From Thecaphora thlaspeos (taxonomy: Eukaryota > Basidiomycota > Ustilaginomycetes > Urocystidales > Glomosporiaceae): a stretch of 64,000 bases of DNA. A program made the position numbers and the translations under genes. The notes under the pieces were generated by a model. The model searched no databases. It saw only the letters and a list, made by a program, of their open reading frames with translations, and was not told the DNA's origin. The stretch covers positions 124,001 to 188,000 of the forward strand of contig UWYS01000004.1 in assembly GCA_900291925.1 (NCBI GenBank), in the 5' to 3' direction. This document shows, piece by piece, positions 47,222 to 58,153 of this stretch; position 1 is the stretch's first letter; each line of letters opens with the position of its first letter.

Positions 47222-47337
47222 GGCAATCTGTCCGAGTGGTCAAGGAGTAAGTCTCGAATTCGATTCGAGCGTGCGCCATTGCCACGCTGCCAAACTTATA
47301 GGCTCTGCCTGCACAGGTTCGAATCCTGTGGTTGTCG
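47222..47337 (+). tRNA. tRNA-Ser(CGA) with intron
   Basis: The acceptor stem GGCAATC pairs with GGTTGTC (two G-U pairs), with discriminator G at 47337. The D arm uses TCC/GGA. The anticodon stem is TAAGT/ACTTA, with loop C-T-CGA-A before a 34-nt intron (47259-47292) at the canonical position after base 37. A long variable arm (AGGC TCT GCCT) marks a class II tRNA. The T arm is ACAGG-TTCGAAT-CCTGT. Anticodon CGA at 47255-47257 reads UCG. Class II shape plus G73 supports serine over leucine. A T5 run at 47379-47383 may be the Pol III terminator. Intron ends were placed by position rules, not by the bulge-helix-bulge fold. Confidence 0.88.
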
Positions 47338-47640
47338 CACTCTGGACCTTCCTTGCGCGTGGAACGCGGGTCCTACCCTTTTTGCAAACCGTGGCCCCCA
47401 AGAGAGACGTTGTAACGTACCCACGTAACATTCCTCCTCCCACCCTCGGTTTCAAGACTTGACTGAGCAATGCGCACACCAAACCACCAAGTCACGAGCG
47501 ACCTCTGGTGAGACCTCGAGAATACTCTACCATTCAAACGAGATCAGAAGAGACGGAGAATCGAGAGAAAACGGAGAGCAGAGAGGATCCAGCAGGCTAC
47601 TATGCCATGGTTCGGGAGACAAGGCAGGATCCGGAGAGAG

Positions 47641-47673
<33 letters not shown>

Positions 47674-47854
47674 CGTCGAGGAATGGGTAGCGCTTAGAAA
47701 GGTCTTTCCGCTCATCGTAACAAGCGGCCAAGGGTGAAGGTGTCGCATGTCGTACTATAGAAAAACGTCTGTCTGATGTGTCAGCGGGGAAAGGGCGTAG
47801 GTATCGTCGTTGAGATCTCAAGAAATCGGTCTGGGGACGCAGGGGCAACATCGT
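47338..47854. other. Intergenic region with a (TA)n microsatellite
   Basis: A (TA)14-15 run occupies 47642-47670. The remainder holds the downstream end of the tRNA unit and the 3' side of the MIF4G-like gene; no other gene is seen. Confidence 0.6.
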
Positions 47855-50800
47855 CTACTGTGCCCTCCTCTCGCTCTGCATCTGCGCGCGAGCGGCCTGC
47901 AACTCCTTTGGCCTGTAGACAAACGCCTCTTGAGCTGCGACTTTTGTGGCGAGCGGGTGCCACTTCTGCTCTCTCAGATCAATCACCGCCTGCACCCACT
48001 CTTTCACCGCAACGTCGAACTCCTTGAAGCTGCAGACGCGTACCAGCTTCTCCAGTGCCCTGTCGAGGGTGCGCACGCCGTCGCACGTACATCCTCCGCT
48101 TCCCTTTGAGGTGAGCGGCTCCGTCTCGGTCGGACCGTAGAGGGGAGAAGAGGGCGTGTAGAGCGGTGTCGAGAGGTCGTGGCCGACCTGGTCCGGCAGC
48201 GGCGAGGTGAGGTAGCATCGGCTCTGGCGTGGACTGAAGTGGCTTGCCTTTCGGCCTGGGCTGGCGGGAGGGGCGCAGTGGATCCAGTGCGAGGCCGGGG
48301 CGCCGTCTTTACGAGCAGCACCAGCTGTCGATGCGACCGTGGGGTCGCAGCGGAGCTCGAGGCTGGGTGTGGTTGGTGGAGCAAGCCTGCAAGCATCCAG
48401 GGACGGCCGACTAAGACCGGGATGTGCAGACGCCGAAGCCGGCGATGACGACGCGCAGCGACAGGGCTGGACGTCCTTCTCCAGGAATTCGCCGCAGGTG
48501 ATGAGGAGCGCACAGGCGCACTCGAGCTCCCACACCGAGGGGATCTCGGGCCGGGTCGTGTCGAAGAGCAGGCGCCTCAGCCAGTCCCTGACGGCGCTGA
48601 GCGGCAGGAGCCTAGCCTTGTACAGCTCGCCGAGGAAGCGCACCGCGCCAATCGACACAAAGACGTGGCGCGGGCTGCCGCGCACGGCCAGCTTGCGCTG
48701 CTTGTCCCTCAACTCCTCCTCGGTCACCTCGCCGCGCGCGATGCTCTGCAGCTCCTCGAGCTTTTGCTGCTCTCGTGTCGGCTTGGCGCCGCCGCCGCCG
48801 AAGGGCGACTTGCGCCGGGGGCTGGCGATGGCGGTGAGGCGGCTGATCTGATCGCGGACGAGGTAGCCTCGTTGCAGCGCGCTCTTGTACTCCTTCTGCA
48901 GGGCGTGGATGAAGACCGACGCTGGCTCGGGCAGCATCGAAGGCGGCTGCTGCTGCCGGTCCCTGCCTTGGCTAGGGCCTGAGCCCGAGGCCGAGCTGCC
49001 AGACGCCGAAAAGACTTGCCTGGTAGAGGCAGAGGCGACGTAGAAGCTCGGATAGATGCCGATTGCCCAGTTGAGCCTGCGATGCAGCGTACCGCAGAAC
49101 AGTGCCAGTGCCAAGGGACCGTTATGGGGCATACGAGCGCTGCAAGAAGTTGTGCGAATAGACAGGGATATGGGGGGATGAGGTCAGTCCTCCGTTCGGT
49201 CCTGATGATGACGCTACTGATCGTCCATCGACGAGTCCAAGCTCATCGTGTACTCACTCGGCTAGGAGGCAGCTGAAGCCGCTGACGATGATGTCAAAAA
49301 GCCTCTCCATTGACTGGAGGTGCAAAAACGCCCCAGCCAGCGACCGGCGCATGTTCTGCTCCTGGGCCGGCAGGATGCCCCTCAAAGAATCGGGCAGGAC
49401 GAGCGCTTCGGCCCGAAGGCTTGGCGGCGAGACGGCGTCGATCTCGATCTCACGCAGACGGGGAGAGGCGGCGCCGATAGCCTCGAGCCGGCGGGCCGGG
49501 TGCGCCGCCATGTAGAGTAGCGCGCTCAGTTGGTTGAAGGTCGCCTCGACGTGCTTGAGGTGCTTGAAGTTGAGGAAGTCGCTGAGGAAGTCGTCGATGT
49601 GCTTCGACAACTCGAAGAAGGCCCGGGCGTCCTGCAGATTCCGGATGCGGATCAGCTTGGCGAGGGCCTCGTCCCATCTGGTCTGGACATCTGTCAGGCC
49701 GATCGACGGCGAGCCATGGGCGGCCGCGTGGTCAGATGAGCCGTTCGTCTCTGTGTCGACGCTCGTGCTGACAGATAGCTGCGTAGCGGCGAAGCCCGAA
49801 GCGACTGCTTCATCCTCGTCGCCTCTGGCCGACGGCTTGGCGACCTCCTCAAACGACGTCGGCCGGGGCGTTGCGATGCCGAGGCGAGCTTCGTCGGCGC
49901 GATCCTCGAGCAGCTCCGGCCTGAAGTTGAACAGGGCCCGCGAGAGCAGCGGTAGTTCGGGATACGAGCTTGAGATACAAAGGGGCGCGTGAGTGATAGT
50001 GATGCTGGGGATATTGCCGTCGAGGGTGTTTGTTCGGACCAGGCGATGACCGCTGCGCAGGCCTATATCACACCGCGGAGAGGAAGCAAAGTTGCTGGGA
50101 GGTAGACGTTGGGTGGTCGAGATGGTGGGGGCCGCTGCAACCTCGGAGCAGGTGCACGGCCGCGATGCGATGGAACCTCCGAAGGCGAACTTGATGACAG
50201 GCTGGCAGGTGCAGCTTTGGCTGCGAGCGGCATCCTTGGTCCCCCTAAGACCGCCAGAAGCGTCCGGCAGCGAGACGTAGATGCTGCCCTTACCGTTCAA
50301 CACCTTCGGCTCGCCTTCATCCATACCACTGCCGGTGAGCGGCTCCCTTGATCTGACAGGCTCGCGGCCGGAGGTGGGCGATGTCGCTGCCGAGGCGTCG
50401 TGTCCTGGCATGGGATCCTTCGCTTCAAAGGTAGACAACGGCACGATTGATGAGCACACCCACATTCTGAAGTCGTTGTCCGGCCAGAAGGGGGCGATGT
50501 ACCCTCGCGCCTCACCGTTGACGTGTTGAAGGTCGGAGTCGTCAGAATCCGAGGAGAACGAGAGCAGCTCCGGGTCGGTGGAAATGTCGTCAGAGTCCAT
50601 GTTCGAGAGGACCTGGAGCAGTGGACTTTTGGAGCGCGGCCCCTTCGTCTCATCGCCACTGCCGTTGCTGCCGTCTTTGATGTCGTCGCCGCCGTCCTCC
50701 AGTGCGTTGCGGATCGTCGGCACCTCGGGCATTCCGTCGTGGTCGAAGGCCTGCAGGACCTCGGACAAGGCGCTGATGGCTGGCGTCGCGGGCGTCTCCC

Positions 50801-51731
50801 TCTTCTCGGCGGTCACCGAGGGGGTATCGATCTCGGCGATGGCTTTGGCCCTGGGAATGTTGAGCTCGACGACGAGCGGTGTGTTGGGAAGGCTCGAGGC
50901 TGGCAGGCTGACTTTCGTCGGACGTGCCCTGGACGTGGCGACGCCGGAGGGAGCTTCGATCTGGAGAGGAGCGGCTGTGCTCTGGAGTCCGTCAACGAGC
51001 TCCGAACCGTCAACCGCCATCGGCTCTGGGTCGATCCCGTCGTTCTTCGCCAACTGCAGCCAGCCACCGAAGACGGGGAAGCCGGAGGCAGGCCTGGGGG
51101 CTACGAAGGCCGCGGTGTCAGCTACAGACGTGCTTACCGTCGGGTTTCTTCGCAATGGATCGTAACGCCAAGGTGCCACTTGTTGATCGACAGGCAGTCC
51201 GACCTTCGGAGTCTCGCCGAGGGCGTCGTCGTTTTTGCCGCAGAAGAACGGCGGAGGGATCGGCCTCCTGCTTGCGTGGCTGGGAGTGGTGAGCCGAGAG
51301 AGTTTGACGCCGGTCGGAGGTGGCCTAACGTTGAACCTGGCCCGAGGCGGCATTTGCGGGCCGGCATACCTTCCTACTGCGGCCGAAGACGGCGAGGGCA
51401 CGACCTGGGTGGTGGCTGGACTCGAGGTGCCAGGCCCGGCGAGCGTTTTGGCAAGCGTCGGACGGCGCTTGGGCGGTCGCACGGGAGTATAGGCTCCACC
51501 CATGCCTCTGACGGGGTTGTTGTGCCCGGCGTCGAAGTGTTCGTCGAGCCGGGCCCGCCGTCCAGGGCTGACGGCCGGGTGGCGAAGGGGACTCGAGCTG
51601 ATTGGATGCGTCGACTTGCTCGCAGCACTCGGCGGTAGGATAAGATGGCCCCCGAGGGCAGAGATAGTGGGCCTAACAGGCTGTCGAGGAGGGCTCGACG
51701 AGAAATCGAGCGGGCTCTTTGCTGCTTGCAT
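47855..51731 (-). CDS. Large MIF4G-like domain protein with disordered N-terminus
   Basis: Two exons, 51731-49258 and 49139-47855 (intron 118 nt, GTGAGT donor, phase 2); about 1252 aa. The first 750 residues are Ser/Pro/Thr-rich and low in structure. A helical domain starts at about 795 (RWDEALAKLIRIRNLQDARAFF, FLNFKHLKHVEATFNQLSALL) and continues over the intron. The part VFVSIGAVRFLGELYKARLL, followed by LECACALLITCGEFLEKD, resembles repeats of MIF4G domains (eIF4G, Upf2). The C-terminus is VCSFKEFDVAVKEWVQAVIDL, then a basic, Gln-rich end. A CxCxxG cysteine group (GGCTCDG) lies shortly before it. A role in translation or mRNA decay is inference; MIF4G identity is moderate. I chose the ATG at 51731 because upstream codons lack conserved features. 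Confidence 0.6.
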
Positions 51732-53262
51732 TGTGCCTTTTTCCCGCTGGATGGATGCTTGTATGCTAGGTGGCGAAAGCCGTATAGCAATGTCGAGCTG
51801 GATGCCAAGCCTAGGCACTGCTGCGGACAGTTGTCGCGGCCTAGGAAGCAAGAAACAGTTGAGCAAAGTCCAGCTTACCAGATCGGTGAGGATTGAGAGA
51901 AAGAGGAGAGAGAGCCAGCAGGAGCAGGGCGATGCGATGCGATGGCAGAAAGCGATTTGCTAGGAGGTGGTGGTGGATGCGAGGCGAGCAACGGAGAGGA
52001 GGGAAGGCGATTGATGGGAAGGGGGGTGGAATCGGCTAGGGATGTGTCGAAGACTGGTGCAACAAGATGGAGGAAGGCCTGAGGAAGGGTCGAGAGAAGG
52101 ATGGAGGAACAGAGAGAAAAGTGAGGAGCGGAGAGGAGGAGAACGGGCTGAGAACAAGGAGGGAGGATGTGAGGTGTCGCAAACGCATGTTTAGCCTTGT
52201 ATGCGGCCTGGACTGTCCCCCCCCCCCGTTCCGCTCTGCGTCAGCAGTCAACCCTTCAAAGGTGTTCTGCGGATGCCGACCTAGCTAGCTGTTCAGGTGG
52301 AACCCAGTGGTGCAGTACGGCAACTTATCGGGTCAGGGGCAGATGCGGAATGGCGCTGCCGGGACACGATATGCGGGACGAGCACATCGTACCTGCGGCT
52401 TTGGCGCGGCTCCTCGTCTCTTTGCAACGATCACTTCTTGCCCATTTAGGCGCTCGTCAGCTGTGAGAGTCGCGGACACTCGACAAGGAAGGAATAGAAG
52501 AGTGCGGTGATTTAGTTGTGGTTGCCCTCCCTCGACAGACCTCGCTGAAGATTGGCATGCTCGTGGCGTTCCCTGCTATTGCAGAGTGCTGCCGCACACG
52601 AGAAAGCCGCTGATTGTCTGCCTCAAGGGTAGTCTCGGTTCCTTGGTTTGCAAGGCTTGATGTAGCGGGCAGGCCACTCATGGCCTGCTTACTGGCGCAG
52701 CAGTGCGAAGCTTTGTCCGATGGGGCGTGGCGCGGCGGAGCGGTCTTGTCAGCACGATCGTCTTCGCTCTCAGCAGCAACTGTCTCTGCGAAGCGACTCT
52801 CTGGCGCAGCGACAGAGTTAATGCTCACCCTTGGGTAAAGGTAAATCTGCCACCGCGCTACCCAATGCACGGCCCATAGGAAGAGGTGTAAAGCTCGGGG
52901 GCCGGTTCACTGCTGAGCAACGGGTCGCAGGTCTGGCCAGGGAGGTATGGTGGCTGTATGCGGGATGGGGCGGGCAGGCTAAGCTATTTTGCTGCTGAAA
53001 GGCGCGATGAAACGGGAGAGCAAGGCATTGCGAAGAGGGATTGCGGCGAGCCGGACATGACAGACCTGCGCTGCGGTCTGCATGGGTGGCTGTCGACCGT
53101 GTCGCCAGTGACGACGGTTTGGCCAGGCAAGAGGGGATCAGGAAAACCGAGGTTGCAGCGTCCCTTTTCCCAGAAAATCATCGAATGCCAGCGGGAAAAG
53201 CCAAGAAAAGGTGTGTTTAATGGATGTTTGTGAGCGCAGCCGGCGCTTGATCTTCGCTGTTT
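51732..53262. other. Long intergenic region with no gene recognised
   Basis: About 1.5 kb between the MIF4G-like gene start and the 3' end of the RdRP gene. It holds a C-run (about ten C) near 52207-52216. A minus-strand open frame at 52457-52870 (137 codons) has no domain, odd composition and no support. The first 300 bases should hold the promoter of the MIF4G-like gene. Confidence 0.4.
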
Positions 53263-56200
53263 CTAGATACTGTATGTACCTATCATCTCCCTTTCACCCT
53301 GTCGGTACAGCATCATCGTTTCCTTTACTACTGGAACGAAGCCAACACTCGGCCCGCTCCAAGTGCATCTAGAAACTTGCAGCTTTCTTCCTAATCCTAC
53401 ACCTTTCATAGGCACTTCTCGACAGGGTGACTTTTCCCTCTGTTTAGCCTTCATCTCCAACAGTACATCCCAAGCCAGTTCAAAGACGTACTTTTTCTTG
53501 GTTGGGGCTCGGGAGGTTTTCGTCTTTCGTTGCCATTGCTTGTAGGCGTACGATGCTCGGAGTGGTTCGAGACGCGTCACTTCTGATCTGTCGAATGAGT
53601 CGATGTAGCGTTGGAAGTGAGAGGGCCATGTGTTGAAGTGTCGTGCGAGTTCAGAATGCGACGAGTAGGCGCAGGGTTTGCTGGGCGGATGTGAGAGGGT
53701 CGGGTTTGTGTCTGATGGAGAGACGGGAAGGGGGGGAGGTGTCGGGCGGTGAGGTGATTGATGTATTGGCGCTGCTGCTCGTGCCCATCGTGCCGCAGCA
53801 GGAAGAGCTTGGTGTATCGTCGTGTGTAGAGCGTGGAGGCGTGGATGTAGGTGCGTCGACGAACGAATCATCTTCCTCGTCGCCATCATTGGCGCCGTTT
53901 GCGTTGGCACCGCCTCTCGCCTCGATTCGCTCGAGGATCTCGTTGCCTCCATTGTTGATGAATTTGGCCAGCCACTCGTCGTCCACTTCGACTCCTTCCG
54001 GTTCGCTCTCGCCCAGCGTCGTCGCGTCCGTCTGGGACCTCGTCAGACCGCCCCTTCCCTGCGACAGGTTGACCGACGGCGCAGATACGGTCTTCTGGAT
54101 CGGAGCGGTCGGAATCCTTCTGAACTTGGTCTGGCGTCGCTCCTCGGCGCTCGTGCTGCCCGTGATGATGCCCTTCTTGCGCGCATCAATCTCCCGGATG
54201 ATCTGCGAGCTGGTGAGCGTAACGCAATCGAGCATCGTGTAGACGTGTTCGGTGATCGTTTTGAGTTCGTGCTGCGTCAGGCGATCCTTCTCGATCGCCT
54301 CGTTCCAGATGCGCGTCAGCGCTTTGTCTTCCCGGTCGCTCTGGTTGCGGAGGCGATGGTCGAGCTCGTTCTTGAGCTGCTTGCCCTGCTCCTCGCCCAT
54401 GGCGTAGAGAACATCGAGCACGCACTGCCCCTTGAGGCACCTCGCCTTGCCGACGTGGTAGATGCGCTCTTCCACCATGAAGGCGTGCTCCTTGCGGAAG
54501 TCGTCCAGCCCGTCGTCCTTGTTATCCCACTTGGGCAGGCTGAGGTTGTACTGTTTCTGATCTGCGAGCCGCACCGACTCCTTGAGCTTGAGACCCGTCT
54601 TGACCGAGTCCATGCACTGGTTGAGCTTGTGAGCCAACGCGACGGCCTCGTCGCTAGCGGGGCCCCACTGGTACGACGCGGCGAGGTGCATCTTGCCGTA
54701 GATGCCCTGGAGCTGTCGGGAGAAGAGCGACCTCATCAGCCGCGAGATCAGAGCATCGTCCCGCGCCGTCGCAGAGAGGCCCTCCGTCTCGCGCAGAAAG
54801 TCCTCGACCATCTCCTCGTCCCTCTCGAACACAACGTCGATCTCAAAGGGACAATCGGCAAAGTGCTCCGGCGCGTTGCGGAACGGCTCGACGATCTGTC
54901 GGTCCCAGAAGCAGCGGATCGTGTCGCCGTCGTAGTCGCCGCCGCTGAGAAAGTCTGCCAGCGGTCTCTTTCCCCTAGTCGAGAAGACGACGACGTCCGT
55001 GTAGCTCGCCAGCGCCGGGCTGACGACCGCCCGGACCTTGCGGGCGTCGCTCGGCAGCAGGATCGGATGCCTGCAGACGACAACGTCGCCCTCGGGCACG
55101 TGGTGGTACGTCATCTTGGTGTCCGGGTCGACGATGGCCTCGGAGAAGCGCAGCTGAATCGTCCCTTCCTCGAGCGTGCTCGTGGGGTCGGGAATGCACA
55201 TCACTTCTGCGCTGTGGTTGACGGGACAGGCAAACTTCTTGAGGATGCGCTCCATTGCCTGCTGGCCGAGATAGCCGATCTCGTCGACGAGGTACCTGTT
55301 CTCGGAAGGATGGAAGCCGCGAACCAACATCTCGTAGGCGCACTCGGCGCGTTGGCGCGGTTTCCCCGACCAAATGTGTCGCCCGTCGGCCGAGAACAGG
55401 CGGTCGTGCTCGTCGCCAGCAAGGTCGCTCGAGCTCTCTTGAAGGCGCGAAAGCAGCCCATGGGCGCGTTGCTCCGACACCTCCATCGACCGCTTTGCTC
55501 TTACCTGCTCGACGCCGCCGTACTCATCGACGATCCGGGCGAGGTCGAGGCAGTCCTCATCCACGTCGTCGCCCCAGTCGGTGAGGCGATCGACGATGGC
55601 CGAGAGCTGCTCGCGTTGGAGCGCCGCAAACACGTCGGTCGGGACGCCGCCGTGGCTCAGCACCAGGAGAATCTGTCGGCTGAGAGTCGACGGGACGGTC
55701 GCCTTGGCTTTCGTCGAGAGGTCGACGACGAGATGGCTGGGGTCGGGCCGCTTGTCCTTGGGATAGTCTAGCTTCTTCTGGCTGTCCCTGACGCGCACTA
55801 TCCGAGGTGCTTTGACGTCGTACTTGGTCAGCGTGTCTGCCTGCAGGAACCAGACGCCCTTTGCACCGGCGACGCGGGCCTGAAAAGCCGAGGGGAGCGT
55901 AGCATATCCCATACGGTCGGCGATGGCTTTGAACACAGCGTGCGAGGCCGCCGCTGCACCGTCGGTCATGACGCGTTGAGAGCCCTCGCGATCGTAGGTC
56001 GTGCCAAGCAGGTCGGGCTCGTAGACGATCTTATCGACGAGGGCGGCCGGAGTCGAAGTCGACAGTGCCAGCGCCATTCTCTGCAGGAACTTGCCCATCT
56101 TGCTGCGGCAATTCTCCCGCCACGGTCCGTGGTGATGGTAGAGGACAAAGATTGAGTCGAGCTCGAGCGGGTAAGACGAATGATGTTCCTCGCCGATCTG

Positions 56201-57577
56201 AAAGAGCCAGATCGTACCATCCTTTTCCTTGAACGGACGGTAGACGCGCCCCAGGATGCGGAAGGGTCGGACGAGAAAGTCTTCGAAGTCTTGCCAGGCC
56301 GAGCCCTGCTTGGTCATGTCGCCCCTGTCGTACTTCTGCAGCGACTTGAGCAAGGCGGGAGCGACCTTGAGCCGAACGAAGCGCTCGCTGCCAAAGCGCC
56401 GCGTGATCTGACAGCTGCCTCCGAGGCGAGGCGGAGACAGGCGGACACGATACTTGCTGCCGGCGACGGCCGCGCTGCCAGATGCACGGTCGTGGAGGCC
56501 GATCTCGCCCTCGAAGAAGACCTTGCCGCCGTAGACATCGTCGGCCGGGTCCCTGCTGGAGCCGATGCCGGCGAAGCGATCTTCAGCGAGCGCCTGGTTC
56601 TCGCGGTCGAGCTCCGCAAAGGTGGCGACCTCTGAGGCCATGATGGAGCGCGTCATGCCCATAGGGACTTCCCACAGCTCCTCCTGGACTTCGCGCTAGA
56701 AGAAGCTCCGCATCGACTCAAGACTGCTGTCGGACCGAAGCGCATTGATGCCGTTGACGACATTGAGGTCATCCCAGCTGATTGCCCCGCAGGTGACGAG
56801 CGAGGCGAGGTAGTATTGCATTCCCCAGGGCACCCCGGGCTTAGCGCCCTCTTTCTTCTGCATGATGCCAAGTCGCAGGTGTGCTGGGGCGACGTCGTTG
56901 CAGCCTTTGTCGTACACTGAGGCATGGGAGGTCGAGGATAGTGCGGGAACCTGACGCGTACTCGCCCTGTGCGACGTCTGGGCGACGACTATGGGCGTGT
57001 GCTTCGGCGCAGCAGCGACTGACGGCCGAAGCTCGGGCGTCTCGATGCCCGAAGAGCAGCTCGAGCTTGAGCTGATGAGGACGGGGCTCATCCTGCGGCT
57101 GGGAGATGCCAGTGAAAGTTGTGCCACGACGCCGCTAAGAGCGTCGTGGACGGGATCTGGGGACCTCGGCCTAGCCGGCCCGTCTGTCTGAGGGCGCCGC
57201 TGGAGGCCGCGAGCAGCAAAAGATCCGACAGATGGGAAGATGCGAGAGGCAACGCTGCGCCGTGCGGTGGGCGAGGTGGGTTCGGCCGGGCAGGTTTTTT
57301 CGTTGAGGGGACGGATCCTTTTACCGGGAGAATCGCCCCCGTTCGAGTCGGGAGAGTCATCGAGCGACGTCGTCTGGTGCGGCGAGCGACGCTTGTTGGC
57401 ATTGGATAGGACGCGGTAAGAGGAGGAGGAACAGAAAGTGGCGGCGGCGGCGGCGGCGGCGGTGGTGGTGGTGGTGATGACCGTGAGCAGAGGCGGACGA
57501 GCTGTCGTATATGAGCGTCGGGGCACAGTCGTAGTCCATGTGTAAGGCGGGGCGTGGGCGTGGGCGTGGGCCGGCAT
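53263..57577 (-). CDS. Cellular RNA-dependent RNA polymerase (RNAi type), frame interrupted twice
   Basis: Homology to eukaryotic RdRPs spans the whole region, but in three open pieces. Piece 1 (57577-56699) includes VPWGMQYYLASLVTCGAISW and ends at an in-frame TAG (56698-56696). Piece 2 (56695-53651, same frame) holds YRVRLSPPRL, GRVYRPFKEKDG, the catalytic SGGDYDGDT with its Asp triad, and GIYGKMHLAASYQWG. Piece 3 (to 53263, +1 frame) holds the conserved end LEPLRASYAYKQWQ and FELAWDVLLEMKA. The shift lies near a seven-base C run (coding strand, about 53730-53736). No GTGAGT/GTAAGT donor is visible near either break. These enzymes make double-stranded RNA for small-RNA silencing (QDE-1 family). 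It could be a pseudogene, contain unusual short introns, or hold assembly errors. The total would be about 1400 codons, near normal length. Confidence 0.85.
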
Positions 57578-58153
57578 GCGTCAACATGGCTCAACGACGC
57601 ACCGTCGCTGTCGCTGGCACGGGGATGACAAGGAGCAAGGCGGTGGGGGCGGACTCGAGTGGAGTGGCTGGGTGGCGTGGTGTGGAAGAAGAGAGTCAAG
57701 AAGAGGCAACGACGAACGCTGAGTCTGTTGCTGTTGCGCCTTTTGCTCCGTGCCCGTACACTACCACGTCGCACGTACCACGTCGCACCAGCGCGTACCG
57801 AGTGCCGAGTACCGAGTACCGGGTGCCGAGTGCCGGGTGCCGAGTGCCGCGCTGCTGCCGAGGCTTTATATTTAGTGGATTGGATTGGATTGGATTTATG
57901 TTTTATTCTCTTCTATTGGTCTGCATTGACACTTTGCAGCGCCGCTCATCTTGGAACGTCGTTCAACAACGCACACAAACAGCCAACCCCCCTCCTCGTC
58001 ACCCTCTCCACCACCACCACCATCACCAACAACCCTCCACACTACAGCAAGCACCACAGCAGGCACCACCGCACCGCACCGCACCGTCTGCCTTCTGTCT
58101 CGCCAACAACCGCCTCCACCTCGCCATTGCCAGACCCACCGCTCCACCTCACC
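57578..58153. promoter_or_regulatory. Divergent promoter region of RdRP and the SAP-domain gene
   Basis: It contains GGGCGT repeats near 57550-57570, eight heptamers GTRCCGR at 57795-57850, TGGAT repeated four times at about 57879-57898, and CACCACCACC runs near 58005. No gene was recognised. Confidence 0.5.
57795..57850. repeat. Heptamer tandem repeat GTRCCGR x8
   Basis: Eight contiguous seven-base units differing only by purine changes (GTACCGA, GTGCCGA, GTACCGG, GTGCCGG). It lies about 300 bases before the SAP-domain gene start. Confidence 0.88.

Noticed and set aside
52457..52870. 137-codon minus-strand frame
   Set aside because: No similarity to a known family, no supporting context and a composition like intergenic DNA.
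53822..55771. 649-codon plus-strand frame
   Set aside because: Antisense to RdRP; produced by GC-rich third positions, no recognisable domain.
53263..57577. Viral RNA polymerase or integrated virus
   Set aside because: The DYDGD catalytic motif and overall layout are those of cellular RNAi RdRPs; no capsid or other viral gene is nearby.
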